A model generated the notes under the pieces. The model was not told the DNA's origin, searched no databases, and saw nothing but the letters and a program-made list of their open reading frames with translations. The translations under genes were made by a program, and so were the position numbers. Source: Lichenihabitans psoromatis (GTDB lineage Bacteria > Pseudomonadota > Alphaproteobacteria > Rhizobiales > Beijerinckiaceae). From it: 64,000 bases of DNA. Location of the stretch: the NCBI RefSeq assembly GCF_004323635.1, contig NZ_CP036515.1:3597501-3661500 (forward strand), read 5' to 3'. Shown one piece after another: positions 25,329-33,674 of the stretch (positions are counted from its first letter, which is position 1; every line of letters begins with the position of its first letter).

Positions 25329-26794
25329 AACGGCGCGTCGACGTCGCCCATTTCGACATAGACCGACTTCAGCCGCGTATAATGATCGATCGCGGCGCGT
25401 GAGTTTTCCCGCCCGACGCCGGAGCGTTTGACGCCGCCGAACGGCACCTCGACCGGGGTTAGATTATAGGCGTTGATCCAGCAGGTGCCGGCCTGCAGGT
25501 TGGCGATCGTGCGGTGCGCCCGCTGGATGTCTTTAGTGAAGACGCCGGCCGCCAAGCCAAATTCGGTATCATTGGCCCGCTCGACGACCTCGTCCTCATG
25601 ATCGAATACCAACACGCTCATGACCGGCCCGAAGATCTCCTCTCGTGCGATCCGCATCCCATCCTGCACATCGGCGAAGATGGTCGGCCGAACGAACGAC
25701 CCCTTCTCGAATCTGGGGAGGCTCGGGGCCTCGCCGCCGGTAACCAGCCGCGCGCCTTCCTGCCGCCCCACCTCGATATAGGACAACACCTTGACGCGCT
25801 GCTGCTCCGAAATGAGGGGGCCCATCTGGGTTGCCTGATCGAGCGGATCGCCGAGCCTGATCGCATCCGTGCGGCGCGTGAGCCGGTCGAGGAAAGCCTC
25901 ATAGACACGGCGCTGCACGAACACGCGCGTGCCGTTCGAGCAGATCTGTCCGGCCGAGTAGAAATTTCCCAGCATGGCGCCACCGACCGCATTGTCGAGA
26001 TCGGCATCGTCGAACACGATCAGCGGCGACTTTCCGCCGAGCTCCATGGTGACATGCTTGATGCCTGCCCCGGCCGCCGCCATCACGGCTTTGCCGGTCG
26101 GCACCGAGCCGGTCAGCGAGATTTTGGCGACGCCAGGGTGCTCGACCAGCGCGCGACCTGTCTCGCCACGTCCTTGCACAACATTAAAGACGCCGGGCGG
26201 GAGACCCGCTTCGAGCAGGATTTCGGCCAGGTGCAGCGCCGATAATGGCGTCAGCTCCGAAGGTTTGAACACCACTGCGTTGCCGCAGGCGAGGGCCGGA
26301 GCGGCTTTCCAGCAGGCGATCTGGATCGGATAATTCCACGCCCCGATGGCGCCGACGACGCCCAGCGGCTCGCGACGCGTATAGGCAAACGAGCCGCCGA
26401 GGTCGATCTGCTCGCCCGCGATCGAAGCCGCGAGACCGCCGAAATAGTCGAGGCAGTCGGCTCCCGACGCGGCATCCGCCACCAGCGTCTCACTGATCGG
26501 CTTACCGGTATCCATCGTCTCGAGTTGAGAAAGGGCGCGATTGCGGTCACGCAACAGGTCGGCAGCCCTCCGCAGCACCCGGCCCCGCTCGGCTCCACTT
26601 TTCCGACCCCAGGCGCGCTGGGCCTCAAGTGCTGCATCGACCGCCTGATCCACCGTCGCCGACGTTGCCGCGTGAACACGCGCGATGACCTCGCCGGTCG
26701 CAGGATAGAGAGACGTGATCTCGGCCCCGCCCGGCGCGTCAACGTAAGCGCCGCCGATGAAGTGGGATCCGCGCGGTTGGACGTCAGGCAGCAT
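25325..26794 (-). CDS. betB: Betaine-aldehyde dehydrogenase
   Basis: NAD-dependent oxidation of betaine aldehyde to the osmoprotectant glycine betaine. The 489-residue ALDH has [20 protein letters not shown] (cofactor and substrate region), [16 protein letters not shown] with the catalytic Glu, and [15 protein letters not shown] with the nucleophilic Cys. The residues around these motifs match BetB best within the ALDH superfamily. The start ATG 26794 (MLPDVQPRG) has AAGGGA upstream; the open frame continues upstream across the next gene but is not coding there. No betA, betC or betI is adjacent, so the specific substrate is less certain than the family. Confidence 0.88.
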   Translation of the reverse strand: MLPDVQPRGSHFIGGAYVDAPGGAEITSLYPATGEVIARVHAATSATVDQAVDAALEAQRAWGRKSGAERGRVLRRAADLLRDRNRALSQLETMDTGKPISETLVADAASGADCLDYFGGLAASIAGEQIDLGGSFAYTRREPLGVVGAIGAWNYPIQIACWKAAPALACGNAVVFKPSELTPLSALHLAEILLEAGLPPGVFNVVQGRGETGRALVEHPGVAKISLTGSVPTGKAVMAAAGAGIKHVTMELGGKSPLIVFDDADLDNAVGGAMLGNFYSAGQICSNGTRVFVQRRVYEAFLDRLTRRTDAIRLGDPLDQATQMGPLISEQQRVKVLSYIEVGRQEGARLVTGGEAPSLPRFEKGSFVRPTIFADVQDGMRIAREEIFGPVMSVLVFDHEDEVVERANDTEFGLAAGVFTKDIQRAHRTIANLQAGTCWINAYNLTPVEVPFGGVKRSGVGRENSRAAIDHYTRLKSVYVEMGDVDAPF

Positions 26795-26823
26795 GTCGAT
26801 TTTCCCTTGGCCGAACGATCGCT

Positions 26824-27135
26824 CTACTTCTTTTCGAGCAGAAGCGTCCCTTCTTTCTGGATGAGACCCTTCGCCTTGTCGGCCAGAAGCGCCAGAACCC
26901 ACGGCAATTGAACCGTACAAATCACCTGGTCGTCGGCGACGTCCAGCGAACCGGAGGCCGTCTGTCCCATCGCGCCGACGAGGAATTCGAGCCGGTCGTC
27001 CAGCCACTTGTCTTCGAGAACGGAAATGCGGTTGGATTGATTGGTCTTGAGATAGCCGATCCCGTCCTTCAGGCGGCGCAAGGCCTCCTGTTTGCCGAGA
27101 TGATGCGGAATGGACACCACGAGTGGTTTGGACAT
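26824..27135 (-). CDS. Polyhydroxyalkanoic acid system family protein (PHA granule region)
   Basis: A 103-residue protein starting [25 protein letters not shown], with the [30 protein letters not shown] core and the [22 protein letters not shown] ending that are typical of the PHA_gran_rgn family. Homologues are found near PHA synthesis genes and may be granule-associated, but their role is undefined. It lies 29 bases upstream of betB on the same strand. Confidence 0.85.
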   Translation of the reverse strand: MSKPLVVSIPHHLGKQEALRRLKDGIGYLKTNQSNRISVLEDKWLDDRLEFLVGAMGQTASGSLDVADDQVICTVQLPWVLALLADKAKGLIQKEGTLLLEKK

Positions 27136-27265
27136 GAAGCAACTCGTTGCTGATTGCGATCAGCTTCCTATACCGGGTCCGCCGTCATGAGGCACGTGTA
27201 AGATCGCGGGCGCATGATGCCATCGGGCCATGTCTGGTCCATCCCAACCCAAAGAAGGTTCACCT

Positions 27266-27682
27266 ATGTTTTTGAAAGCGACGCTGCTGGCCTGCTTTGC
27301 ACTGATCGGCCTTTTGGCGGGACCGGCCGATGCCCAAGAAACCAAACCGCAGGATCCGAAGGCTGCCGAAGCGCCGCAAGCCGGAACCGTGATGCTGACG
27401 ATCTTCTTCAAACACGACCAAAGCCGGCCCTTGGATCAACTCAACGCCCAACTGACGCAGCAGAAATTCTATGAAACATTTCCGCCCAAGGATGTCGAAA
27501 TCGTCTCTTGGTACGTCATGATGGGCATTGGACAGGTGGTGACGCTGCGGTTTCCGGCGGAGCGTCTGCGCGAGATCAATCGTGCTATCGAGCGGACCGC
27601 GTGGGGTCCCTATCGCACAGAATTCTACCCAACCTACGATTACAAGCCCACGGCGGTGGCCGAGCGCAACAAGCTGAAATAG
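27266..27682 (+). CDS. Secreted protein of unknown function
   Basis: A 138-residue protein with a clear signal peptide (MFLKATLLACFALIGLLAG, cleavage near PADA|QE). A short Lys/Pro/Ala linker leads to a conserved-looking domain: TVMLTIFFKHDQSRPLDQLN, then KFYETFPPKDVEIVSWYVMMG and WGPYRTEFYPTYDYKPT. The family is common in Rhizobiales and Burkholderiales, but I know no function. The alternating hydrophobic pattern suggests a small alpha/beta barrel-like fold. ATG 27266 has GAAGG at 27254-27258. It is divergent from the PHA-system gene. Confidence 0.78.
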   Translation: MFLKATLLACFALIGLLAGPADAQETKPQDPKAAEAPQAGTVMLTIFFKHDQSRPLDQLNAQLTQQKFYETFPPKDVEIVSWYVMMGIGQVVTLRFPAERLREINRAIERTAWGPYRTEFYPTYDYKPTAVAERNKLK

Positions 27683-27689
27683 AGAATAA

Positions 27690-27714
27690 AAAAAGCCGGG
27701 CTCGCGCCCGGCTT
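27690..27714. terminator. Bidirectional terminator
   Basis: AAGCCGGGC / GCCCGGCTT with a 4-base loop. The long A-run on the left gives a strong U tract for the minus strand (ending the 65-residue gene); on the plus strand the T tract is short. Confidence 0.75.
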
Positions 27715-27795
27715 GTCAGCTGACCGTCTCAGGTCGGCCGGAGAAAAGATGCGGCGTCACGCCCGACCGATGCGATCAGGCGGCGCCTTTCGGCA

Positions 27796-27993
27796 TCACT
27801 TCTTTTTGGCGGCCGATGTGGTGTGGGCCTTGGCGGAGGTTTCATGCGCCTTGGCGGAGTGGCCGTGAGCCTCGGTCGAATGCTTGGTCGCGGTCTCGTG
27901 GTCGTCCTTGCCGTGATGCTCGGCAGCGGTACGGTGGGACTTGGCGGCCTGCTCGTGATGGGCGGCGGCTTCCTCGTGAGCTTTCTTGGGCAT
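27796..27993 (-). CDS. Small His/Ala/Lys-rich protein
   Basis: A 65-residue hydrophilic protein, MPKKAHEEAAAHHEQAAKSH and so on, with recurring AAEHH, KHSTEAHGHSAKAHE and SAKAHTTSAAKK units and no hydrophobic core. Proteins of this type are widespread small orphans in Rhizobiales, often near stress genes. The many histidines could bind metal and the Lys-rich tail could bind nucleic acid, but this is guesswork. A GGAG-type site (minus strand of 28000-28005) precedes the ATG at 27993. Confidence 0.7.
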   Translation of the reverse strand: MPKKAHEEAAAHHEQAAKSHRTAAEHHGKDDHETATKHSTEAHGHSAKAHETSAKAHTTSAAKKK

Positions 27994-28198
27994 ATGTCTG
28001 CTCCTTAAGCGTTCAGCACGATAACGTGCATGGTGCTAACACAGTGAGCATTCATTGGTTGCAGCCTTGCTCCACGCAGCCTTGCCGAACCGCCATCTAC
28101 TCTGCGCCTGCCCAACCCTCCCATCGTCGTTGACGTCGCTTGCCGACCCGGTATCTTTCGATCGCGACGGAACTCATCTGTCGGCCGGGAGAAAACAC

Positions 28199-28444
28199 AT
28201 GCTCAAGACCGCACTTTCATTGGTGATGCTTTGTGGCTTGGCTTCGGCTGCCTTGGCGGACGGCTCGTGTAAGAGCGTCGCGGCCGACAAGAAGCTGGCG
28301 GGCGCTGCGATGAATAGCTTCATGAAGAAATGCCAGAACGACGCCAAAACCACCTGCGATACCTCTGCGGCCAGCAAGAAGCTGGCAGGCGCTGCCAAAA
28401 CGAGCTTCACCAAGAAGTGCGTCAACGACGCGACCGGAACCTGA
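28199..28444 (+). CDS. PsiF-repeat periplasmic protein
   Basis: An 81-residue protein with a signal peptide (MLKTALSLVMLCGLASAALA|DG) followed by two copies of the PsiF repeat: KKLAGAAMNSFMKKCQNDA and KKLAGAAKTSFTKKCVNDA. Each repeat ends with one Cys and is preceded by another, so two small disulfide-linked modules are likely. PsiF is phosphate-starvation inducible in E. coli but has no known activity. ATG 28199 has GGGAGA at 28187-28192. I see no obvious Pho box upstream. Confidence 0.85.
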   Translation: MLKTALSLVMLCGLASAALADGSCKSVAADKKLAGAAMNSFMKKCQNDAKTTCDTSAASKKLAGAAKTSFTKKCVNDATGT

Positions 28445-28600
28445 CGCGCCACAGCATGTTCGGGTCGAGCGTCGGGCGGCGGCATGTGGCCGTCGCCATT
28501 CCCGCATAGCCACCGATCTGCCGACCATAGAACGAGCATGTTTCTCGTCTTCGTCGAACCAGCTCGGTCTGCTCCAATTTTCAGCGACTCCCCTTACTTG

Positions 28601-28640
28601 CGTGATCATTCACGTACCTGCCCCCGCGTGATCGTTCACG
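28601..28640. promoter_or_regulatory. Two tandem 14-bp palindromes (putative operator pair)
   Basis: CGTGATCATTCACG at 28601-28614 and CGTGATCGTTCACG at 28627-28640 differ by one central base and are each inverted repeats (CGTGA-N4-TCACG). Their centres are 26 bases apart, and the second ends 20 bases before the ATG of the aldo/keto reductase gene. The arrangement suggests a dimeric repressor or activator binding two sites on nearly the same DNA face. The regulator is not identifiable here. Confidence 0.6.
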
Positions 28641-28659
28641 CCCATAAGACGAGGCCCTC

Positions 28660-29610
28660 ATGAACAAGCGGCAACTTGGTGGATCGGGATTCAACGTTGC
28701 GCCGTGGTGTTTCGGCGGCAATGTCTTCGGATGGACAGCCGACGAGGCGATGTCGTTTCGATTGCTCGACGCTTTCATCGATGCCGGTTTCGACTTCATC
28801 GACACAGCGGATGTCTACTCCCGTTGGGCTCCGGGAAATAAGGGAGGCGAATCCGAAACCATCATTGGCAAATGGCTAGCCGAGCGGCGCAACCGCGACA
28901 AGGTCGTGATCGCCACCAAGGTCGGAATGGAGATGGGTCCGGGCAAGGACAATCTTTCGAAGGCCTATATCGTCGAAGCCGTTGAAGCATCGCTTAAGCG
29001 GCTGCAGACGGATGTGATCGATCTTTATCAATCGCATCGTGATGACGCCAAAACGCCACCCGACGAGACGATCGCGGCCTATGCCGATTTGATCAAGAGC
29101 GGCAAAGTCAGGGCCATCGGCGCGTCAAATTTCAGTACGGAGCGGCTCGCGGCGTCGCTGGACCTCAGTGAACACGACGGCTTGCCGCGCTATGAGACAC
29201 TTCAGCCCGAATACAATCTGTATAATCGATCCGCGTTCGAGACCAGTTTGCAGCCTTTGTGCGTCGCTCGCGGCGTCGGCGTGATCCCCTATTATTCGCT
29301 GGCGTCAGGGTTCCTGACCGGGAAATATCGATCCGAGGCGGATTTTGGCAAAAGCCCACGCGGGGGCAATATGGCGAAATATCTCGATGCCCGCGGCCTG
29401 CGGATTTTGGCGGCATTGGATCAAGTGGCCGACGCCCATCATGCGACGCAGTCAGAAGTCGCGCTCGCTTGGCTGATGGCTCAGCCGTCGATCGTCGCCC
29501 CCATCGCAAGCGCCACGACGGTTGAGCAAGTCGTGAGCTTGGCCAAGTCTGCCGACCTCAGCCTATCGACCGGCGACATCGAGATTCTCGACCAAGCCAG
29601 CACCAGTTGA
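28660..29610 (+). CDS. Aldo/keto reductase
   Basis: A 316-residue NADPH-dependent TIM-barrel reductase. Catalytic tetrad residues are visible as Asp and Tyr in DFIDTADVYSRW, Lys in VVIATKVGMEMG and the His of LYQSHRDD. VRAIGASNFS and the C-terminal PIASATTVEQV form the cofactor site. It resembles the YajO/Tas and YhdN general-stress branches; the substrate is unknown. ATG 28660 follows the twin palindromes, which probably control it. Its stop is 212 bases before the amino-sugar operon. Confidence 0.9.
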   Translation: MNKRQLGGSGFNVAPWCFGGNVFGWTADEAMSFRLLDAFIDAGFDFIDTADVYSRWAPGNKGGESETIIGKWLAERRNRDKVVIATKVGMEMGPGKDNLSKAYIVEAVEASLKRLQTDVIDLYQSHRDDAKTPPDETIAAYADLIKSGKVRAIGASNFSTERLAASLDLSEHDGLPRYETLQPEYNLYNRSAFETSLQPLCVARGVGVIPYYSLASGFLTGKYRSEADFGKSPRGGNMAKYLDARGLRILAALDQVADAHHATQSEVALAWLMAQPSIVAPIASATTVEQVVSLAKSADLSLSTGDIEILDQASTS

Positions 29611-29704
29611 TAAAGAAGGTTGCGCCACTGCCGATGGTAGGCGCAACCAACTGATTTCCAATGTCGGACCGACGATATGATGACCCCGTTGTCTGTTATG
29701 TACC

Positions 29705-29720
29705 AGTGGTCTGGAGCGAA
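29705..29720. promoter_or_regulatory. Possible GntR-type (NagQ/DasR-like) operator half-site
   Basis: AGTGGTCTGGAGCGAA lies about 100 bases before the kinase start. Its first eight bases match one arm of the DasR/YvoA operator (ACTGGTCTAGACCACT read on the other strand); the second arm is poor. The neighbouring gntR gene makes it plausible, but a better match occurs by chance inside a coding region at 51965, so the call is weak. Confidence 0.3.
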
Positions 29721-29822
29721 GTTGTCGGTTTGATGCCGGTCGTGGTTGCTTTTCGGGCATGTATCTTCCCGTGTCTCCGCACTATGGTCGCGCGAATCGC
29801 GTGACCCGGACCGACGGATTTG

Positions 29823-30728
29823 ATGTCTGACCACCAGCACACCGATGTGCCCTTGTTTCTCGGGGTCGATGGAGGCGGCTCGCATTGTCGCATGCGTCTC
29901 CGCGACGGACGCGGCACCCTGCTGTCTGCAGTCGAAGGTGGTCGGTCAAACGTCTATCTCGATTTCGAGCCCGCGATCGAGACCATTGCGCTTTGCATCG
30001 ATCAATGTCTGGCGGCAGGTGGCCTCGGCGCTGAGGATCGCGCGCGCCTTCATCTGGGGCTTGGCCTTGCGGGCGTCTCGAGTCGGGCCGTCGCTGACCG
30101 GGTCGCTGAACGGTTCAAGAACGTCTGTTCCGTCACCGTAACCAACGATGCGGAGATCGCCTGCCTGGGCGCGCATGGCGGCAAAGACGGGGGCCTCATC
30201 ATCGCGGGCACCGGAAGTGCCGCAGTCGCGCGTGTCGGTGGTCTGAGCACGCCGGTCGGAGGGCGCGGCTTCATCATGGGCGACGATGGGTCTGGCGCAC
30301 GACTCGGTCTCGAGGCACTGCGCCGCGCACTTCGGGCGCATGATCGACTGGAACCGCAGACCACGCTGACCACGTCCTTGATGGCAGCCTTCGACAACGA
30401 TCCGGTCACTCTCATCGAGTGGGGGCGCCACGCTAAATCGCGAGATTTCGGAGCTTTCGCACCACAGGTCTTCGAGGCCTCGATTGCGGGTGATCCTCTG
30501 GCTCTTTCACTGGTCCATACAGCGGCGGGCGCGATCGCCGATTTGGCGCGTGCGCTTCAGGATCTCGGGGCGGTCCGCATCTCGCTTGTCGGCGGCTTGG
30601 CCTCCGCGCTTCGCCCCTTTTTGCCGGCAACGACATTGAGCAGCCTGCACGAGCCCTTGTTCGATCCGCTGGAGGGCGCTTTGCTCTTGGCGGGCTGTCC
30701 CTTGCCTGGTGCGGATCGCGCGCCGTGA
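29823..30728 (+). CDS. N-acetylglucosamine kinase-like BadF/BcrA-type ATPase
   Basis: A 301-residue ASKHA-fold sugar kinase. The phosphate-1 loop is FLGVDGGGSHCRMRL, the phosphate-2 region is LIIAGTGSAAVARV, and GGRGFIMGDDGSGARLGLEA is typical of GlcNAc/GlcN kinases of the BadF/BadG/BcrA family. It should convert cytoplasmic GlcNAc to GlcNAc-6-P, the substrate of NagA three genes downstream. The ATG at 29823 is preferred over an in-frame TTG at 29820. Its TGA overlaps the GTG of the gntR gene (GTGA), so this is the first gene of a coupled operon. Confidence 0.88.
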   Translation: MSDHQHTDVPLFLGVDGGGSHCRMRLRDGRGTLLSAVEGGRSNVYLDFEPAIETIALCIDQCLAAGGLGAEDRARLHLGLGLAGVSSRAVADRVAERFKNVCSVTVTNDAEIACLGAHGGKDGGLIIAGTGSAAVARVGGLSTPVGGRGFIMGDDGSGARLGLEALRRALRAHDRLEPQTTLTTSLMAAFDNDPVTLIEWGRHAKSRDFGAFAPQVFEASIAGDPLALSLVHTAAGAIADLARALQDLGAVRISLVGGLASALRPFLPATTLSSLHEPLFDPLEGALLLAGCPLPGADRAP

Positions 30729-31486
30729 ACCGGTCCGGCTCGAACGTGCCGCGCGATGCCCGGTTCGATACGGCGCTCATGGCGCTGCGCCAGGATATCT
30801 CGACGGGACGCTTTAAAGATCGCGATATGCTTCCGGGCGAGCGAGACCTATCCGACCTGCTTGCAATTTCCCGCACGACCTTGCGGCGCGTGCTGTCGAC
30901 CCTCGTCGAGGACGGTGTGCTTAGCCATCGGCACGGGGTCGGTACCTTCGTTCGCCGAACCCCGCGCGGCGTGCCGGAGCCGGCGTTGCCGACCCTGACG
31001 AGCTTTACCGAGGAGATGCGGTCACGCGGCCTCAGTCCGTCGTCGCGAGACATCGGACGCGGGATCTTCCGCGCGACACCGGAAGAGGCCGTGATGCTGG
31101 CCTGCTCGCCGGGCGACGAGGTCATACGCCTGACGAGGCTTCGCTATGCGGACGACGAGCCGATCGCGATCGATCACGCGGCTATCCCGCGTCTGCTGCT
31201 CGATGATCCCGGCGAGATCGGGGCATCGCTTTACGAGGCATTTGCCCGAGTTGGACTGAAGCCTAGTCGCGCTCTGCGGCGCATCCAGGCCGTGACCGTG
31301 ACAGGCCTCGAGGCGGGGCGCCTCTGCGTTCCCCTGGGGAGTGCCGCGCTCGCGATCTCGACCACGGCTTACCTGCCCGACGGGCGATGTTGCGAATTCA
31401 CCCGATCGATCTATCGCGCCGATCGGTACGACATTGCCTCCGAAGTCCGCGCCCCGATCAGCGATCCCAAGGATTCAAAGCGATGA
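30725..31486 (+). CDS. GntR/HutC-family transcriptional regulator (UTRA domain)
   Basis: A 253-residue regulator. The N-terminal winged helix contains LPGERDLSDLLAISRTTLRR and VLSHRHGVGTFVRR; the C-terminal UTRA ligand domain begins near residue 90 (LTSFTEEMRSRGLSPSS) and ends GRCCEFTRSIYRADRYD. Members of this HutC branch near nag genes (NagQ, NagR/YvoA, DasR) are released from DNA by GlcN-6-P or GlcNAc-6-P, so local autorepression of the operon is likely. The GTG start at 30725 overlaps the kinase stop, and its own stop overlaps the next ATG. Confidence 0.9.
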   Translation: MNRSGSNVPRDARFDTALMALRQDISTGRFKDRDMLPGERDLSDLLAISRTTLRRVLSTLVEDGVLSHRHGVGTFVRRTPRGVPEPALPTLTSFTEEMRSRGLSPSSRDIGRGIFRATPEEAVMLACSPGDEVIRLTRLRYADDEPIAIDHAAIPRLLLDDPGEIGASLYEAFARVGLKPSRALRRIQAVTVTGLEAGRLCVPLGSAALAISTTAYLPDGRCCEFTRSIYRADRYDIASEVRAPISDPKDSKR

Positions 31487-32520
31487 CCGAGTTATCCCCC
31501 GTCGCCAGCCACATGGCCCGCGAGGTTGCCGAAATCCCGGAGGCGCTCGGACGCCAAGTGGCGGAGACGGCTGCGGCGCAGGCGGCGCTCGGGCGCCGTC
31601 TCCGCGACATGGACCCCACCGTCGTGGTGACGATCGCGCGCGGCAGCTCGGATCATGCGGCGCTTTATCTGAAGCATCTCGTCGAGACGCGCCTCGGGCT
31701 GCCGTGTTGCTCCATCGGTCCGTCGGTCGCCTCGGTCTATGGCACGGCCCTCCGCCTCAAAGGCGGGGTGGCGGTCACCATTTCGCAATCGGGCGGAAGC
31801 CCTGATCTCCTGGCCATGCAGCGCGCCGCCAAGGCCGGTGGAGCGTTGACGATTGCGATCGTCAACGACGTAGCGTCGCCGATCGCCAGAGAGGCCGATG
31901 TGCTTCTACCGCTTTGCAGCGGGCGGGAAATTTCGGTGGCGGCCACCAAGACCATGGTGGCGTCGCTCTTCGCGTCGGCCGCCCTGGTCGGAGCGTGGAG
32001 CGAGGATGCTGCCCTGAACCAGGCTGTCGCAGCGCTTCCCGATCGCCTCTCCGACACGGCTTCGATCCCGGACGAGATCGTGTCGTGGGTGGCGGCGCAG
32101 CGATCGCTTTACACCATCGGGCGTGGGCCGACCTTCGCGGCCGCCGCAGAGGCGGCTTTGAAGTTGAAGGAGACGTCCGCGATTCACGCCGAAGCCTTCT
32201 CGTCGGCCGAAGTGCTGCATGGGCCGACGGGCCTCATCGTCGATGACTTTCCGGTTCTGTGTTTCATGGCCGAGGACGCGGCTCGCGCCGGTATGGACGC
32301 GACGCGCGACAAACTCGCCGGTATGGGGGCGCGTTGCGCCAGCTTCGATCGGCGCCTTGGTGATCGCTTCGGCGTCTCTATCGCTGACTGCGGACATCCG
32401 TTGTTGGCGCCTCTCGCCATGCTCCAGAGCTTTTACGCTCTGGCCGAGCGGGTCGCCCAAAGGCGCGGCCGCAATCCGGATGTGCCGCCGCATCTTCAGA
32501 AGGTCACCCAGACCCTATGA
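31483..32520 (+). CDS. SIS-domain glucosamine-6-phosphate deaminase (NagB-II type)
   Basis: A 345-residue protein with two SIS domains, equivalent to the isomerase half of GlmS without the glutaminase domain. Phosphosugar-binding motifs are IARGSSDHAALYLK, TISQSGGSPDLL, AATKTMVASLF and the second-domain IGRGPTFAAAAEAALKLKET with EVLHGPTGL. In Shewanella and other proteobacteria this NagB-II form replaces classical NagB and deaminates GlcN-6-P to fructose-6-P; AgaS-like galactosamine deaminase is the alternative. An ATGA overlap couples it to gntR, and another couples it to nagA. Confidence 0.87.
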   Translation: MTELSPVASHMAREVAEIPEALGRQVAETAAAQAALGRRLRDMDPTVVVTIARGSSDHAALYLKHLVETRLGLPCCSIGPSVASVYGTALRLKGGVAVTISQSGGSPDLLAMQRAAKAGGALTIAIVNDVASPIAREADVLLPLCSGREISVAATKTMVASLFASAALVGAWSEDAALNQAVAALPDRLSDTASIPDEIVSWVAAQRSLYTIGRGPTFAAAAEAALKLKETSAIHAEAFSSAEVLHGPTGLIVDDFPVLCFMAEDAARAGMDATRDKLAGMGARCASFDRRLGDRFGVSIADCGHPLLAPLAMLQSFYALAERVAQRRGRNPDVPPHLQKVTQTL

Positions 32521-33674
32521 AAGAGGTTCTGTTCGGCGCTCGCATCTTCGACGGGAACCGCTTCTGGGACGATCACGCCCTCGTCCACGAGAACGGGACG
32601 ATCCTCGGCTTGGTCCCCTCAGAGGCGCGACCGGGCGCGGCCAGGTCCATCGATCTCAACGGTGGGATCCTCGCGCCCGGTCTCGTTGACATTCAGAATA
32701 ATGGCGGCGGCGGCGTGCTGTTCAACGACAATCCGACGCCGGAGGGCGTGGCGGCAATCGCTGCGGCGCATCGGCGGTTTGGAACCACATCCTTGCTGCC
32801 GACCGTCATCACCGACCGTCCGGCCGTGCTGAGAGCGGCACTCGATGCCGTCCGGGCTAGTGTTGGCACAGTGCCGGGATGTCTCGGCATCCATGTCGAG
32901 GGTCCCTTTATCGATCCGCGTCGCGCGGGCGCCCATCCACCCGCCTTCATCCGCGCCATGACGGCGGCCGACGCCGATGCGCTGATCGCGGCACGGGTCG
33001 GCGTCATGCTGGTCACGGTCGCGCCCGCGTCAGCCGATGCCGCCTTGTTCCGACGGTTGGTCGAGGCTGGCATTGTGGTCAGTCTCGGTCACGCGGAAGC
33101 GACCGCTGCCGAAGCGCAAGCGGGTTTTGCGGCAGGCGCCACGGCGGCGACCCATCTGTTCAATGCCATGTCGCCGCTCGGGCACAGGGCGCCGGGGCTG
33201 GTCGGCGCCGCACTGGCCTCGCCCGCCATCATCTGTGGGCTCATCGCCGACGGGTTCCACGTGGCCGACGCTGCCCTCCGGGTTGCCGTTCTGGCGAAGG
33301 GCGCGCCCGGGATCGCGTTGATCTCGGACGCCATGCCGCCCTCCGCCGGTGGCCCCGACAGCTTTATGCTCGGGGGACGGCTGGCCACGCGACGGGACGG
33401 ACGGCTGGAACTCGACGACGGGACGCTGGCGGGAGCCGCCATCACGTTGCTCGATGCCGTCGCCTACCTGACCAATACGCTGCAGTTCCCTCTCGAAACG
33501 GCATTGCAGATGGCAACCGCGACGCCGGCGCGGCTTCTGGGGTTGCAGGCCACCCACGGACGGCTTGGGGCCGGCGCGGTCGCTGACATGATCCACACCG
33601 ACGATAACGCCGCGCTCCATGCGGTTTGGGTGGCGGGTCTATCTCAACCCACCGAATCGAACCCTCAATACTGA
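32517..33674 (+). CDS. nagA: N-acetylglucosamine-6-phosphate deacetylase
   Basis: A 385-residue amidohydrolase that removes acetate from GlcNAc-6-P. Motifs are LAPGLVDIQNNGGGG, the metal-binding Glu in GIHVEGPFIDPRRAGAH, His in VSLGHAEAT, HLFNAMSPLGHRAPG and the catalytic Asp in ALISDAMPPS. The end of the protein (LQATHGRLGAGAVADMI) closes the beta-sandwich as usual. It is the last gene of the kinase-gntR-SIS-nagA unit and starts inside the preceding stop codon. No transporter gene is included in the operon. Confidence 0.95.
   Translation: MKEVLFGARIFDGNRFWDDHALVHENGTILGLVPSEARPGAARSIDLNGGILAPGLVDIQNNGGGGVLFNDNPTPEGVAAIAAAHRRFGTTSLLPTVITDRPAVLRAALDAVRASVGTVPGCLGIHVEGPFIDPRRAGAHPPAFIRAMTAADADALIAARVGVMLVTVAPASADAALFRRLVEAGIVVSLGHAEATAAEAQAGFAAGATAATHLFNAMSPLGHRAPGLVGAALASPAIICGLIADGFHVADAALRVAVLAKGAPGIALISDAMPPSAGGPDSFMLGGRLATRRDGRLELDDGTLAGAAITLLDAVAYLTNTLQFPLETALQMATATPARLLGLQATHGRLGAGAVADMIHTDDNAALHAVWVAGLSQPTESNPQY

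Noticed and set aside
26795..27142. An N-terminal extension of betB through the neighbouring gene.
   Set aside because: The added sequence overlaps the PHA-system gene in another frame, and AAGGGA precedes ATG 26794.
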